This document shows positions 10,458 through 22,272 of a stretch of 64,000 nucleotides of DNA, in pieces. Source of the DNA: Lumnitzera littorea (lineage: Eukaryota > Streptophyta > Magnoliopsida > Myrtales > Combretaceae); assembly GCA_024138015.1 (NCBI GenBank), contig JAMXBB010000011.1, positions 82,891,934-82,955,933 on the forward strand, given 5' to 3'. A program made the position numbers and the translations under genes. Numbering within the stretch: the stretch's first letter is position 1; each line of letters starts with the position of its first letter. Under the pieces are notes generated by a model. The model did no database searches. It saw only the letters and a list, made by a program, of their open reading frames with translations, and was not told where the DNA came from.

Positions 10458-11490
10458 TCAATCCTTTAACCTAGGCCCATACTCTAGGAAGAGCAAAGCC
10501 GAGTAAGTCTTATGTTGTTGGAGGAGTGAAAAGTCTTCAAAACTACTTGCAAAAGAAAAGTTGAAGGAACATTAGGTCTGCAAGTCCAAGCGCTGGTAAA
10601 GTGAACCCAAGTAGAAGGGACTTAGAGAAAATCACTCACCTTAGGCAATGCATATGGCCAAGAAGAAGAGTCATAAATTGACATATTCCTTAAGCCCTCT
10701 AGGGAATATAAACAAGGTGTTATGCCCTAAACCAGGGAGTCGTAACAGCCTCATCATATAAACCAACTTAAGCTAAAAGCTAACCACTTTAACCACTAAC
10801 ATAGGTATAGCTTACACTAAGTCTTGACCACTCCACAGCTTTGAGTCATCCAATTCAATATTTGTTTGTTATTAACCTATGGTGCAACTTTCTAAAATAA
10901 CTTTTGAAAGAGATTCTTTGGTATAAAAGCTTGAGAAGAAAACAAGTTTTATAAATAACTTTAGAAAAATGACACAATAAGGGTTTATAAAAGTCCACAA
11001 GTTTATAGAACATGGTATAGGTAACAATAATTGAAAACTAGAGGATCATCTAAGAGATTATTAGTTTTCCTAGAGGTTAGTATATTCAATAAACAAAATA
11101 GGAATCCAACCAATTGGTCTTGAATCTCACTACTTGACTCTATTCTCTACACTTTTAGAACTTGGAGTAGTATTAGTGTATCTATAAGGAAACTTACAAA
11201 ACAGCTATAGTGAAATAAGTGAAAAGTTACTCAGTAAGTGAGACAGAGATAATAGCACATATCTAACACAAAACAACCAGAGTTTTCAAATGAGTTTAGT
11301 TAGATGCTAAGTATATACTAGCAAATTCCATCATACGACGTTGTCTGGTTCGCCATAAGATCAGAGAAATTATGCCTGCTCTAATTCTAGTTAAGGAGTG
11401 TGACACTACGCATTGTAATACCTCTTACATACCAAGTGATGGAATTTTAAATTATCGAGGCACCTTTTGGTGTATCGATTCTAAGTACGT

Positions 11491-11560
11491 TGAAACTCCA
11501 GAGTTAAGCGTGCTTAGGTTAGAGCAATCTCCGGATGGGAGACCTTTTGGGAAGCTACTG
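11491..11560 (+). pseudogene. 5S rRNA-like segment in Cassandra 5' LTR
   Basis: GTTAAGCGTGCTT (11503-11515) equals the 5S A-box region, and GGATGGGAGACC plus TTGGGAAGC (11532-11555) follow the C-box region. These are the internal RNA polymerase III promoter parts of 5S genes. The 5' third of 5S is not evident, so this is not a functional 5S gene. Confidence 0.85.
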
Positions 11561-11830
11561 TATCGGAGGACAAAATTGTGTAGCGTTCCATGCTAAAGTG
11601 AATCATATCTCAATGGGAGGAGTTTCAATTGGATTGTTATAGGTGGTATTAGAGCAATCTACTAACCGAAAGGGTGGAGCCTTGCTTGGTGGTTATATTG
11701 AACTTATGTAACAAAATTGATGAGGGTATCAGTTTTGTAAAGGGGGTGGATTCTAATACCCCTTACATACCAAGTGACGGAATTCTAAATTATTGAGACG
11801 TCTTTTGGTGTAGTGATTTGGAGTACGTCA

Positions 11831-11900
11831 TAACTTTCGAGTTAAGCATGCTTAGGTTGAAGCAATCCTAAGATAGGTGACATCCTAGGAGGCTGCTACA
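11831..11900 (+). pseudogene. 5S rRNA-like segment in Cassandra 3' LTR
   Basis: GTTAAGCATGCTT matches the 5S A-box with one change. AGATAGGTGACATCCTAGGA follows the C-box more loosely. It is colinear with the copy in the 5' LTR but more decayed in the A-box. Confidence 0.8.
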
Positions 11901-12579
11901 TCAGGGGACAAAATTGTATGACATTTTACGCTAAAGCAAACAATACCTTGGTAAGAAGAGTTCTGGCTGGGTTGTTAAGTTGTTCCCCTAGTGGGTTAAG
12001 ATGTATGTTTGGTTAGAAGTTAAGTCAAGTTTAAGTTATTTTGCTTTTTGGGGTGATCAAACAATTTCAGACATTTCAATCAAGCAACATTATAAAGCAA
12101 TCAATATAAAGTCTAGCACTCCAAATAGCACAACCATATTTAAGCACACATGTCACATACGCACAAGCAACTAACATATAATCATAAGTAAATTACATAT
12201 TAAAGCCTCCAACTATTCTTAAATAATACTTCAAAGTGAGGTGAAATACAGATCCCACTTACTTAGACATGTGACGCTCAATGGTACTGATGGTTGATCT
12301 TGTTCGCTTCAATTGTTCCCTAAATAATTAATATAATTACTTTAGTTTTACTAAATATAAAGTTAAATGAGTTCATTTTAATAATTTAAGTGTGATTATG
12401 ACTTATTTTTAGTAAGTTGTGTAAGTTTTGTATCGAGTTCCTACTTGCTAGTAGAGTCTTTGAGCAAGGTTTTGGAAGCTTGCTTAATACCAAATTTTGG
12501 TTTCAAAACTTTCTGATGAAATCTCTAGATAAGTGTTTTTAGACTAGCAACCTTCTGACGAAGTCTTCTAAAGTTATCC

Positions 12580-13165
12580 TAGTGGCACTCCTTTCTCCAA
12601 TCAATTCTTTGAACAAGCCTCTAAAGTTGTCTCCCCTAAGCATTCTACACCAATCAACCCTCAGATTAAGTCCCCGAAGCCCTTTCAACTATATTTCCTT
12701 TACCAAAGACTTCCTAAACAAGCCTTTGATGGGAGTAGAGCTAAGTCCCCGTTACTGTCCAACTTTCTTATTCACTCTTTGAACTTAGAGATTAAGTGCC
12801 CTCTTTACAGACCAATTCTTTGAAGATGTCTTTGAAGCGATTTTCATCTAAAATCTTTTAATTCAGCCAACCCATAAGTATGTCTTTGAAATCATTGCAA
12901 CCACATTTCTTTCACCAGATAACTTTTCAAACGAGACTCTTACATATTTAGAGTTAAAATCCTTTCATTTACCAACCTTTTAAACATGTGTTTGAAGTCA
13001 TTACAACTACGTCTTATTCACCAACTAACATCCTTACCATGACTTTGACATGTTTGCACCAGCTAACCTTTTGATCGAGTATTTAACCCAAGAATTTTAA
13101 GTCATTCTTTCACTAGGTTAACTCTTTGAATATATTTGATTTACATATTTGCACAGAGCGACCCA
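12580..13165. repeat. Degenerate minisatellite inside solo LTR A (about 50-60 bp unit)
   Basis: A loosely repeated unit combines CCAACTAACCTTTTGAA-like words with TCTTTGAAGTCATTACAAC and TTTCTTTCACC. At least six units can be followed, near 12810, 12866, 12919, 12977, 13025 and 13064. The spacing varies, so the array is old. Confidence 0.5.
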
Positions 13166-14702
13166 CTTTAATACCTTACTACAATTGACAAGTTTGGCAA
13201 ACCATGATCATACAATAGGTTCATCATACCAATGATCACCATATCATCCAAACTCTCAAATCCTCTTATCTTCAACTTAATGCATATATACCATAACTAG
13301 TGGTTTGTGCATATCTCAACTCCAACTCAAAACACATAACTCCAGATTATTCTTCATAGTAGAATATGATCCAAATAAGCTTTATAATCTAATACCAAGG
13401 GTTTTTATCAAGCTCAATATATGAAATCTTTAAGAAAATTGTATTTTCCATTGAATTAAAAGAACCAAAAAGAAATCATTTTTATCTAAAAACCCTTCGT
13501 GCAATACTTACACACAATGTAAGGACTTACTAGAAAAATTTTAGTTTAGAAACAACATCGATAGGATCATTTAAAACAACTTTGAAATTTGGTCAATTTC
13601 GCGCAATTTCACGTCATTTCTTAAGGAAGTCCTATATCCACTTAAAAATTTTATAATATGTTATCTTCCTCAAAGAGTACATGTAAAAATATTTCAAATT
13701 AATTTTTTTAATAATTTTAGGACTTAGTTTGATATTTTTACTAAATTATAGAAAATCGGGCTGAAATTGCAACTCATCAGAAATTGGTCGTTCGGCCACT
13801 AGTAGCCACCACCACTGTGCTAGCCCCTTTTGGCGCCACCTCCATTGTTGACTAGTGGTGGTGGTGGTTTACACCCAAACCTTTCATAGGTCATTGTTCT
13901 ATGTTTTCACTTTGTTTATGTATGTTTACTTCTTTTTTTCCCTAGATTTTGCCTCAAGCTTTCTCCTTGTTCTCCAATTTTTTTCCACAACCCATACACT
14001 ATAAAGAATCTATAGGAAGCCTTTGGACAATTTTCTAGGATTGCATGGATGAGAATGAAGCATTTTTTTTTTCTCTCATAAGGCCATTTATACTCCTAAT
14101 TTGTGCAAGTGTTAAGTGTCTACAATCTATTTCAATAAACAACAGCTGTCCCACTCCATTTGCCAAGCCTAATTCCATATAAATCTATTAATTTAGTAAT
14201 TTTTTTTATTAATTTTTAGCTAATTATGCATATTTTTGGGTATATAATTACATATAATAATCATACCTGAGGTATACATACTATTTATATATATATATAT
14301 ATATTAATCTATGTCACTTTATAATTTTAGTGTTTAAATAATTTATCTCTAAAGTTCGATTAATTTTCGTTACTTAATTTACGCGTTTACGACAGATAAA
14401 TTATAATATAATATAATTTAATAAAATTATTTATTTTTAGTTATAATACTATTGTTCTATTATATTTCTATATTCCAGACTCACGGCATGCTATCATCTA
14501 ACTCCTAGGACTCATACGTGAAATATCGTCTTGATTGGTTTACTTTCGTATACGCTTTAAATTACTTGCTCAGAATGATTACGTGGAATTATAGGGCTTA
14601 CACAGGGAAAGCTAGAACAAGATGAAAGCAGAAAGTTCATACTTATAGAGACAGGAAATAGAACATATGAGTAGAAGACACAACTACAACACTTCAATAA
14701 AC

Positions 14703-14707
<5 letters not shown>

Positions 14708-14741
<34 letters not shown>
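14708..14741 (+). repeat. (GA)n microsatellite
   Basis: An uninterrupted AG dinucleotide run of about 34 bases. Confidence 0.95.
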
Positions 14742-14745
<4 letters not shown>

Positions 14746-15186
14746 GAAGATACTTACTCTTTCTTACGACAGGCTTGGATCTTGAGGTTTGTCCTTCCTT
14801 CGCTCCTCGAGGAAGTATGCAAGTTAAGAAGTAAAACATGGCTTCTTCTTCTTTTTAGTATGAGTAGCTTGCAAAGCACCTATTAAGGATGTCTAAAAGC
14901 TGTGCTCTTTCTGAGAGGTTGTCGTGGTAACAAGATCAACTTGTCCAAAGCTGCGTAGATTGAATAGTATAGCTATGTCTTCTAATGTTGAAGTTATCTA
15001 CCCCTATGAAATGATAAACGTATAGGTTTGAATACTCTAACGAGAAATGATTGCTTACCATTCTTCTATTCCACTCATTTACAGGAATCACAATTGAGTA
15101 GAAGTGGCAATAGCATAGAGGACTTTAGCTTTCTTCTGAAGAGTCTCATACTTTAACTTCTTTATAATGTATACTACCTTATAATC

Positions 15187-15519
15187 CTATCTAGAGCGAG
15201 GCTCCTTTAGGAATGTGAATTGGTTATTAGAGAGAGATAGCTCTCTCCTCTCATTTTTGAAATGTAACACTGAATTTCTCTTGATAATACCCTTAGAATT
15301 GGCATAAGGCTTATGCTCGATAAATTGGAGACCACTATTAGTACGAGGTGTTGTATAGGCTTCTTGCTGCTTGGCTTTGTCCCATAACGTGTTTTCAGAA
15401 ATAGTCTCGTCCAACCACTTATCCTGAGGATATGGGATGAGTAGCGGATATTTATCTTGATGAACTAGTAAGTTCTTTTGCTTCATTACTTCCATGATCC
15501 AATTTAGATTGGTCTTCAT
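15187..15519 (-). pseudogene. Unrecognised 110-residue ORF, possibly 5' part of the Tat A antisense ORF
   Basis: The minus-strand phase opens with MKTNLNWIMEVMKQKNL and contains the basic, polar segments KWLDETISENTLWDKAK and FIEHKPYANSKGIIKRNS. I do not recognise a domain. It lies in the same orientation as the two antisense remnants at 8.8-10.5 kb, on the other side of solo LTR A. Removing that insertion would bring it within about 1 kb of the PMD-like piece, so it may be the first exon of the same antisense ORF. That link is inference. Confidence 0.35.
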
Positions 15520-15540
15520 TTTTTTTCCCTATTAGAGCAC

Positions 15541-18029
15541 AAAATCAATATCTCCTGTAAATTAAAGAACCAATTAGTAAATTAAATATCTACAAGATAA
15601 TATTGGCTCACATTCTATCATTGTATTTATATTCTTTACTTAGAGATGTTAAAATTTAATATCATAAAACCTTGCCATATTACCTATCAACAATATAAAC
15701 TACTTTTCCTATCTTTATTTGTACTAGTGTTAGTTTACTAGATGAGCGTACCATGTAATGATGCTCTTTCCCTGCTTGATTTTGAATCAAGTAATGAATC
15801 GCAAATTACGTAATGTTGATGCTTTTTAACTAATTATATTTTCCTTAATAGTTATTTTACACATCAACATAATAAGGGTTCCCATGTTTTACTTATTTTA
15901 TTTGTTACTTATCTTGAGTTTCCTCACTTGATTTTTTAAAATCAAATTGCAAGTTTCATCTCTGTTAGTTTTGCAATTGTTATAGCTAGCCTACTAGGAA
16001 TTTCACTTATAAATTTAAGCAATACATATTTGAGCATTGCATTCATCAATGTTATAGTGGTATATTCATGAAATATTTATATTTGTAAATTCTATAAATA
16101 CTTTAAAACTCATGCATGATAAATAGAAAAGGGATCCATATTTTAATTCTAAATAAGGATGGATATAATCATTATAACATTTACATATTTAAATGCTTCA
16201 ATATTTGAAAATCCATAATATGTGGAATGGAATTATCCTTTACAGCATTATATTTTATCAACACTTTTCAAGAAATAGAGTATGTTGGAAAAGAAAATGA
16301 ATAAAGAAATATATTCGTCTATTAAGCAATGGATGAGGAGTTCTATATACAAGAACTCATTCAACAAATAGAGAGAACCTCCTATGTGCTTAAATAACAT
16401 GATGCTAAAAAAAAAAAAAAAAAATAGAAAGAGAGACAATGTGCAATGTCACCAATGAATACAAGACTAGGAAGCATGCGTTAGTTCATGATGCAACAAA
16501 TATATATATATATAAGAAAAAAGAAGGAAAAAAAAAAAGAAGAAGAGCAAATGTACATATATACGAATATAAGGAAACATTCATGGTAGCAACTAAGTAA
16601 AGCAATTACTATATTTCGAAAAGCAATGGTATGACATAATCTTACGAGTAAAAGGGGAGTGCCCATCTCATGGTCTTCTTATCTGATTTTAGTGGATATG
16701 TTCAACTATAGATGATTTGGTATAACAAGTCTTTCCAAAGCACAACTAGTATAGAAATGGGGTTACTACAATATTTGTTAAACATATGGAAAAAGAAAAA
16801 TATTTGGTGAATTTGAAATAAGGGAAACAGAAAAATATTGAAAAAGGCAAACAAAAAGAAAATAAACGAAAAGAATAGAGTCTTACTAGGTTAAGTCTAT
16901 GAGGTATTGTGTGCATATATGTATATATAGATTATGTTAGGCATTTGATGAGATAAGGAGTTGAAGATTTGAATTAAGATTTGATAGGATTTATGTGAGA
17001 TTAATGATATCCATTTGGATGTTTTCAAATTTAAGGTAATATAATACTAAAGATTCATAAAGAAGATATGAAGATATATGAAAATATCTTTTATTTCGAT
17101 ACGCGAAAGAGTAGCATGCCCCATGTTGAAGTTCATTGCCATTAAAAATAATAATAATAATAAAGATACATGGGTTTTCCTTGAATATAAGTTGAACTTT
17201 GTCCACGTTTGCGAATTGAAAGGAAAAAAAAAAGAATAGGACAAATGGTTGCATGCTCGGGATTCAAACGTGGAACAACGTTTCCTTTTTTTTTTTTTTT
17301 TATGAGCCAACAAAATTCTTCCATTGCAAGGAAAGAAGGGATATGTTAAACTAAAGGAAAAAAAAAGTCAAAGTAGGTTTAAAATATATTAAATTGAAAT
17401 AATATAAGGATGACGTGGTAGGGTATAAAGCATGGCTTAGGATTTTGCATAGTATTTCAACTTTAGTATATGAAGTCCTTCAGCATGAGGGGATTCTTAG
17501 TGAGTTAACAAGCTTCACATATAAAAACCTAGCTATAATCCATAGAAGTTTTGTTTATTTATTCATTTATTTTTTTAGTTACAAGGTAAGAAAATTCAAC
17601 CTACAAAATTATGGAATTATCATGAAACAAAAGCCAATTTTATTATTCATGAAACAACTATCTTATAGGATGAATTGGCTTGAAACAAATTTGTGCACTA
17701 TGAAAAGAAGTGCATATGATATATGGCTAATCTAGTATATTACCATGGGGGCAATACTACTTTAAAATACCAATAGCAATGCATACAATTAAACAAAGTC
17801 GTGAGATGCACACTAAGGTTTATAATAAATGAAAATTTGAAGTGCTGGTGCTAAACTAAACAACGTCTTTGGCTATGTGAGCACACTTGGCAGTAACGTT
17901 ACATTTTATGATGTATGTGTACTGAGTCGCAACATGGCTATTCAAAAGCAGCAATTGATACTTAAAATACTTTGACTCTATCTAAGAATTTTGGTTAAGG
18001 ATCAAAATGTATAGGATTGAAAATTGCTA
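15541..18029. other. Anonymous AT-rich DNA
   Basis: No protein motif, LTR end or RNA gene was recognised. Poly-A/T runs (for example 16407-16424 and 17287-17302) and short AT repeats produce accidental open phases. The right border of Tat A may lie here. Confidence 0.4.
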
Positions 18030-18651
18030 TGTTAATTATTGAGCTAAGCTTATTATTTATTTAGGCTTGACTCTTTAACTAGGTAGTGAGGTCTAAGGAG
18101 TCCAATTCATATTTGAGTTGATTCAAAGAGAATAAGGATCATTAGATCGGTTTATCCGTATTTAACCTTTTTCAAGCAAGTTTATGCACTTATAAGAAAA
18201 GCCATTGGCCTTGGGCTTATCTACTTGCTCATTAAGGATGACTATGAATTGAGTAAGTTTCATCTTATTCGTTGATCACCTAGATGATAGGATGGATGCT
18301 GTTTTGCTCAAGAGCCTATAAATATTTAGCCTTTCCTCCTCATTTGTAACTCTTAAAGAGAATAAAGAAACAATGTTGCTTTGTAAAACTTTGCTCTCTA
18401 AGATCAAATAAACAATTCTGGTAAAGAATTAATCTTATTCCCTCAAGCTTTAAGGTGAATGCCTAAGGCCTCATAAGGCTACCTTATCTGTCGCTTATGT
18501 ATTTGAGACACTGAGGTTACCTGTTTCTTTTCTTTACCTTGTTCTCACCTAATTATCTATTTAAGTGACAATTTTGCTCTATTTCTTTAAAGTCATGTGT
18601 AGCGTGTCATTTACGTAGTATATATGTGATTAATCTACCCCTTCATCTACA
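18030..18651 (+). repeat. Probable LTR with adjoining primer site
   Basis: TGGTATCATAGT (18655-18666) resembles the tRNA-Met primer site and lies three bases after a CATCTACA end. A TATAAAT box at 18317-18323 and a leading TGTTAATTATTG at 18030 give an LTR-like layout of about 622 bases. No second copy or coding interior was found, so it may be a 5' LTR of a truncated element. Confidence 0.4.
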
Positions 18652-18673
18652 TGTTGGTATCATAGTTTATGTT

Positions 18674-18908
18674 AATCATATTTTGTTATTACTTTGTGTT
18701 TCAATTAAAATTTGCCATATTTATTTTTGTTACAAGACTTTTGATGTGAATGGCTAATTTGAAAAAGATAAAAATCATATTTTGTTATTGCTTTGTGTTT
18801 CAATTAAAATTTGCCATATTTATTTTTGTTACAAGACTTTTGATGTGAATGACTAATTTGAAAACGATAAAATTTAAACATAATGACTTTTGATGTGAAT
18901 GGCTAATT
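18674..18908 (+). repeat. Tandem duplication, 99-bp unit
   Basis: The segment starting AATCATATTTTGTTATT at 18674 is repeated at 18773 with very few differences. A third, partial copy (ACTTTTGATGTGAATGGCTA) lies near 18881-18908. Confidence 0.85.
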
Positions 18909-20792
18909 ATATATTTAAGTAAAAAGGGTAATGAAATTTGTAGGTACCATAGAACTTGTAGATTGTATATATATTATAAGTTAGTTTGAAAGGATCATTT
19001 GATAAGTTTTCTTTCCAAATTTTCATAATGATAGGTATTGTACAAGATATAAGGTAATGATTCTTATTTATTCACCCTATACTCATTTATCCCTACCAAT
19101 TGGTATTTAAGTGTCAAGCAGAGTAGGCCCCATTTGTTTTAGGTAGTTGGCTCATTGGTTTTGGTTCACGAATAATCTTCCTTCTAAATAAAAAAAATAA
19201 AACTAAAACTTAATACAAAAGGATTATTGAACAACATCTTGATATTATCAAATAATTAACATTGATTTTGTGTAAAATAATTAAATTTTCTTACTCAAAT
19301 ATTACAACATGAGAATTAAAAATAAAAATATGTGTACTACCTAGCGTTTGAACTAGTAAGAGTTAGAAATTTAGAATTAAGAGTTGTAACAAAAAAAAAA
19401 AAAAAAGTACAAAGCGACCTCTTAAATGTCAATATTAAAGATAGTTGTGTTACATTTGTCTTACCGAGTGAAAACACTATAAAATTATTGACTTTCGCAT
19501 TAGAGTTTAGTATTGAAGAGAAAATTTCTTTGACTAACACTAAATTTTAGTATGAGATTTCAAATTTTAAAATAAACACCTATTTGAAATTAGATTCGGA
19601 AAATGAGTTAAGGTACACCCGTAGTTATTGTGAAACATAATATATTTGGTTAAACCTTAGTTTTATATGAAAGTATAGAATTGTGGTTTGATATATAATA
19701 CAATGTTCCGTTATTTTTTAAATTAATTATGAGATGACCTTTAATATAATCAACTAAGATGAAAATAAATTTGAAAAGTGACGCAAAATAAAACCTAAAC
19801 TTTAGCATTATCCTATGCTACATAAATATTAAAACAATTTTTTATTTCATCTTGTCCTTGAGCTGGCAATCGTAATATAAATGGTGGAGGATGAATCAGG
19901 GGATAGGTGCCATCAGGAAAATGTTTTGCAATATGTTATTATTAATTAAATAATATTTGCTAAATATCTATAACTACTTCAAAATTGCACCAGAAATTCA
20001 TATCTTCTCGTAAAATTGTCAAATCTTAAGCAAAGGACCGTCTCACCATCCTTCTCTCACATTAAACGCCCTCGTAGCCGAACAACCACACCATAGCCAT
20101 TGTCAACCACCACCTATTTTTGGCCCTTTCTATTTTATAATTAATAATTTGTCAGATGGATGTTCCAATTACAATTTGTATTAAAGGATACAAGGATATG
20201 GTGCGCTCTTTCACAATTAACCACAGTGGACCAACAAGAAACCCTAGAACATAAAGAAAAAGAAAAGGAACCCGAAAGAAGAAAAATTATATTCAAACTA
20301 GATGATCAACTGGCCTAGAAAGTGGGAGATCTTTTACGAAATTAAAATGAAAAATGGCAAAGTATTAGAAATATAATAGCAAAAAGAATTTTCAGAAATA
20401 AAAGATAGGAAAGTCTTTTTGATGACAAATGAAGTCTTTTTTAGAGTAATAGGAAAGGTCTTCTCTTGAAAAAATTAAGCTTCCTTATAAAAAGTAATAA
20501 AAAGGAGATTGTAAAAGGAGGATTATTAAAAATGGAAATATCTTCCAAATCCAAGTCCCAACCGAATTCTTGGTTCTTCTGATCTTTGGTTTCTAGTGTG
20601 TATATTTTAGAGTGGCATGAAAAATTTTGTGTTTATATCTTCCTCTTTGATTCACTTTAAGTAGATAGAGAAGTTAATTGATCTTGCACTTTATGAAGAG
20701 CACATTTACTTTCATCTATTGGATTATTATTGAGTGCCACTTCTAACTTCAACACTATTGATTCTTCATCTTCAGAAGAAGGTTGAATCACT
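18909..20792. other. Anonymous AT-rich DNA
   Basis: Nothing recognisable: no coding motif, repeat pair or RNA gene stands out. Confidence 0.4.
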
Positions 20793-21368
20793 TGTAAAAG
20801 GAGAAAACAAGACTATGAGGATACCAAGGGGTACTCCAGCTTAACTATTTCGATGCCTAAGTTGATATAAGAGTGGTGAAAATAGAAGAAACACCCGTAG
20901 AAAAGCTGGAGAGTAAAAGATCCCTTATTGCAAGGCTTTATCCTCTATTTATAGAGGATGGGGCCAAGCTATTTTAGGAAGGTAGATAAAGACCTCAAGA
21001 TGCACTCTAGATTTCTGGGATGTGCATCTTTGATCCGTAGACTCTCCTTATATATTGAGCCATTGTTGTGTGATCCTTATCTGAACATCTGGACTAGGCT
21101 TAGTCGATCTAGACTAGGAGGCTTGAGTCTCTAGGAGCTTAGAGGTCTTTAATCTATTAGGCTAAGCTTGTGGCTAATGATTCATCATAGTTGTAGGTGA
21201 GGTCTATGGAACTTCTAGACACTTGATTAATGGTTTGCTGAGAGTAGCTTGATTGGCAGGAGCTTAGATAGAGTACAGGGAAGTCAGACTGTACCATTGG
21301 ACCTTAGCCCATATCTTATGTAGGTTGGTTTAGATCTAAGATACTACGTTCAAGAACGCCTATCAACA
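20793..21368 (-). repeat. Tat-like solo LTR (minus strand)
   Basis: The right end TATCAACA is the inverse of TGTTGATA, the start of the Tat B LTRs. On the minus strand it continues past ATATGGGCTAAGG, as in Tat B LTRs (ATATGGGCTC), to a TATA box CTATAAATAG (about 20944-20954). The left end is estimated at TGTAAAAGG (20793). No internal region follows on either side. Confidence 0.5.
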
Positions 21369-21370
21369 TA

Positions 21371-21490
21371 TCTTCTCTTCCATATGTTTCAATTAATAAA
21401 AAGAATTTCCAAATGAGTTCTTATATCAATTCTTCTCTTCTATATGTTTCAATTAATAAAAAGTATTTCTAAACGAGTTCTTATATCAAT
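21371..21490 (+). repeat. Two-copy 60-bp tandem repeat
   Basis: TCTTCTCTTC followed by ATATGTTTCAATTAATAAAA recurs at exactly 60 bases, with a few substitutions. Confidence 0.9.
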
Positions 21491-22272
21491 TCTTCAATCT
21501 TCTTTTAAGATGAAGCACTTTTTTCCCGAATCAAGTGCATCTCGAATTATATATAAACTCCTCCTAACTTTTTAGCCACATTTAAGAAATAAGAATGTTT
21601 TTCTCCATATGTTAAGAAACCTAATGAACCTAACGTTTTGGATCATATCCTTTACATTTCTACTTAAGTGGATGACTTCAATACTTTCCCTTCCCATCCT
21701 AAAGGAATTTGAAGAAAGTCTAATCTAATCTTCACTACATAATTCCTCTATTCCAAGTGAAAGTTGAGTAAAAAAAAAAAAAAAATCACTTCTTCTGATC
21801 TAATTTTAACCACCATCTTATTTAAAACATTTGTAGCTTAAAAGTTAAGAGTATTAGCTTCTTTTCTTTCCTCTTCTAATTGAATAATATTCAAATTGCC
21901 ACTAATAACATAAGATTTATGGCATCAACCAAACCTAAGGTTTTAAGTTTAACCACAATGACAATCTTTTCACTTTGTTATTCTTTGTGTATACATTTGA
22001 GACCTTCCTAATTTTATCTCTAATTATGCCTTTTTAGTTAGAGATAGTAATGGGGATATCAATATTATGCAGAGGATCAAAGTCCTTATGCTTTGATTGG
22101 ATGCCTCAATCAAATTTGTAGAAGAAGCGAAGAAACTATAGAATCTATTAGTTTTAGTTTTTTTGCTAATAACTTATATCATTTCGATTGATTTATAGAG
22201 GTCTTACTACTTTTATATTAGAAAGTAGTTCCTTGTATTAGAACTTAATGTATTAACCGCTTCCTTAATAAA
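21491..22272. other. Anonymous AT-rich DNA
   Basis: No supported gene or element was seen. Confidence 0.4.

Larger units (their letters stand above)
11414..11978 (+). mobile_element. Cassandra TRIM retrotransposon
   Basis: Two direct repeats of about 228 bases (11414-11641, 11752-11978) flank a 110-base centre. The first starts TGTAATACC. Right after it, TGGTATTAGAGC (11644-11655) is a tRNA-Met primer site with one change. AAAGGGGGTGGA (11739-11750) is the polypurine tract. Each repeat holds 5S rRNA-like sequence, the hallmark of Cassandra, a small non-autonomous plant LTR element that codes for no protein. The flanking five bases (CGCAT and GTTGT) do not match, so the target duplication has decayed or the ends are slightly misplaced. 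Confidence 0.9.
10718..14602 (-). repeat. Solo LTR A (long LTR, minus strand), interrupted by Cassandra
   Basis: The left end reads TGTTATGCCCTAAACC and the right end AATTATAGGGCTTACA. These are the inverted counterparts of the ends of solo LTR B (33553-36973: TGTAAACCCC at its start, TTTTAGGGTCATGACA at its end). Flanking bases are CAAGG (10713-10717) and CAGGG (14603-14607), a five-base target duplication with one mismatch. Without the 565-base Cassandra the length is about 3.3 kb, close to LTR B at 3.4 kb. No internal coding region lies between the ends, so it is a solo LTR. It sits inside the Tat A antisense region. Confidence 0.65.
1..15540 (+). mobile_element. Tat A: Tat-type Ty3/gypsy retrotransposon, left end outside window
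   Basis: Pieces of one plus-strand element can be followed through two insertions. A pol linker lies at 18-410, integrase at 6868-8070, degenerate spacer repeats at 8.1-8.6 kb, and antisense ORF remnants on the minus strand at 8.8-10.5 kb and 15.2-15.5 kb. Tat/Ogre elements are known for an antisense ORF with a plant mobile domain between pol and the 3' LTR, which fits this order. The interruptions are the gypsy element at 411-6864 and the solo LTR at 10718-14602. The LTRs of Tat A were not found, so the right limit is only the end of the last recognised piece. Confidence 0.6.

Noticed and set aside
11372..11596. 74-residue open phase
   Set aside because: It lies across the Cassandra 5' LTR and its 5S-like part; the frame is accidental.
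11491..11900. Functional 5S rRNA genes
   Set aside because: Only the A/C-box region is 5S-like, the 5' third is missing, and the copies sit in LTRs of a TRIM with primer site and polypurine tract.
17250..17280. tRNA T-arm-like word near GGGATTCAAAC
   Set aside because: No matching acceptor stem or A-box at tRNA spacing was found.
16991..17324. Overlapping minus-strand open phases rich in Phe and Lys
   Set aside because: They come from poly-A/T tracts in AT-rich DNA.
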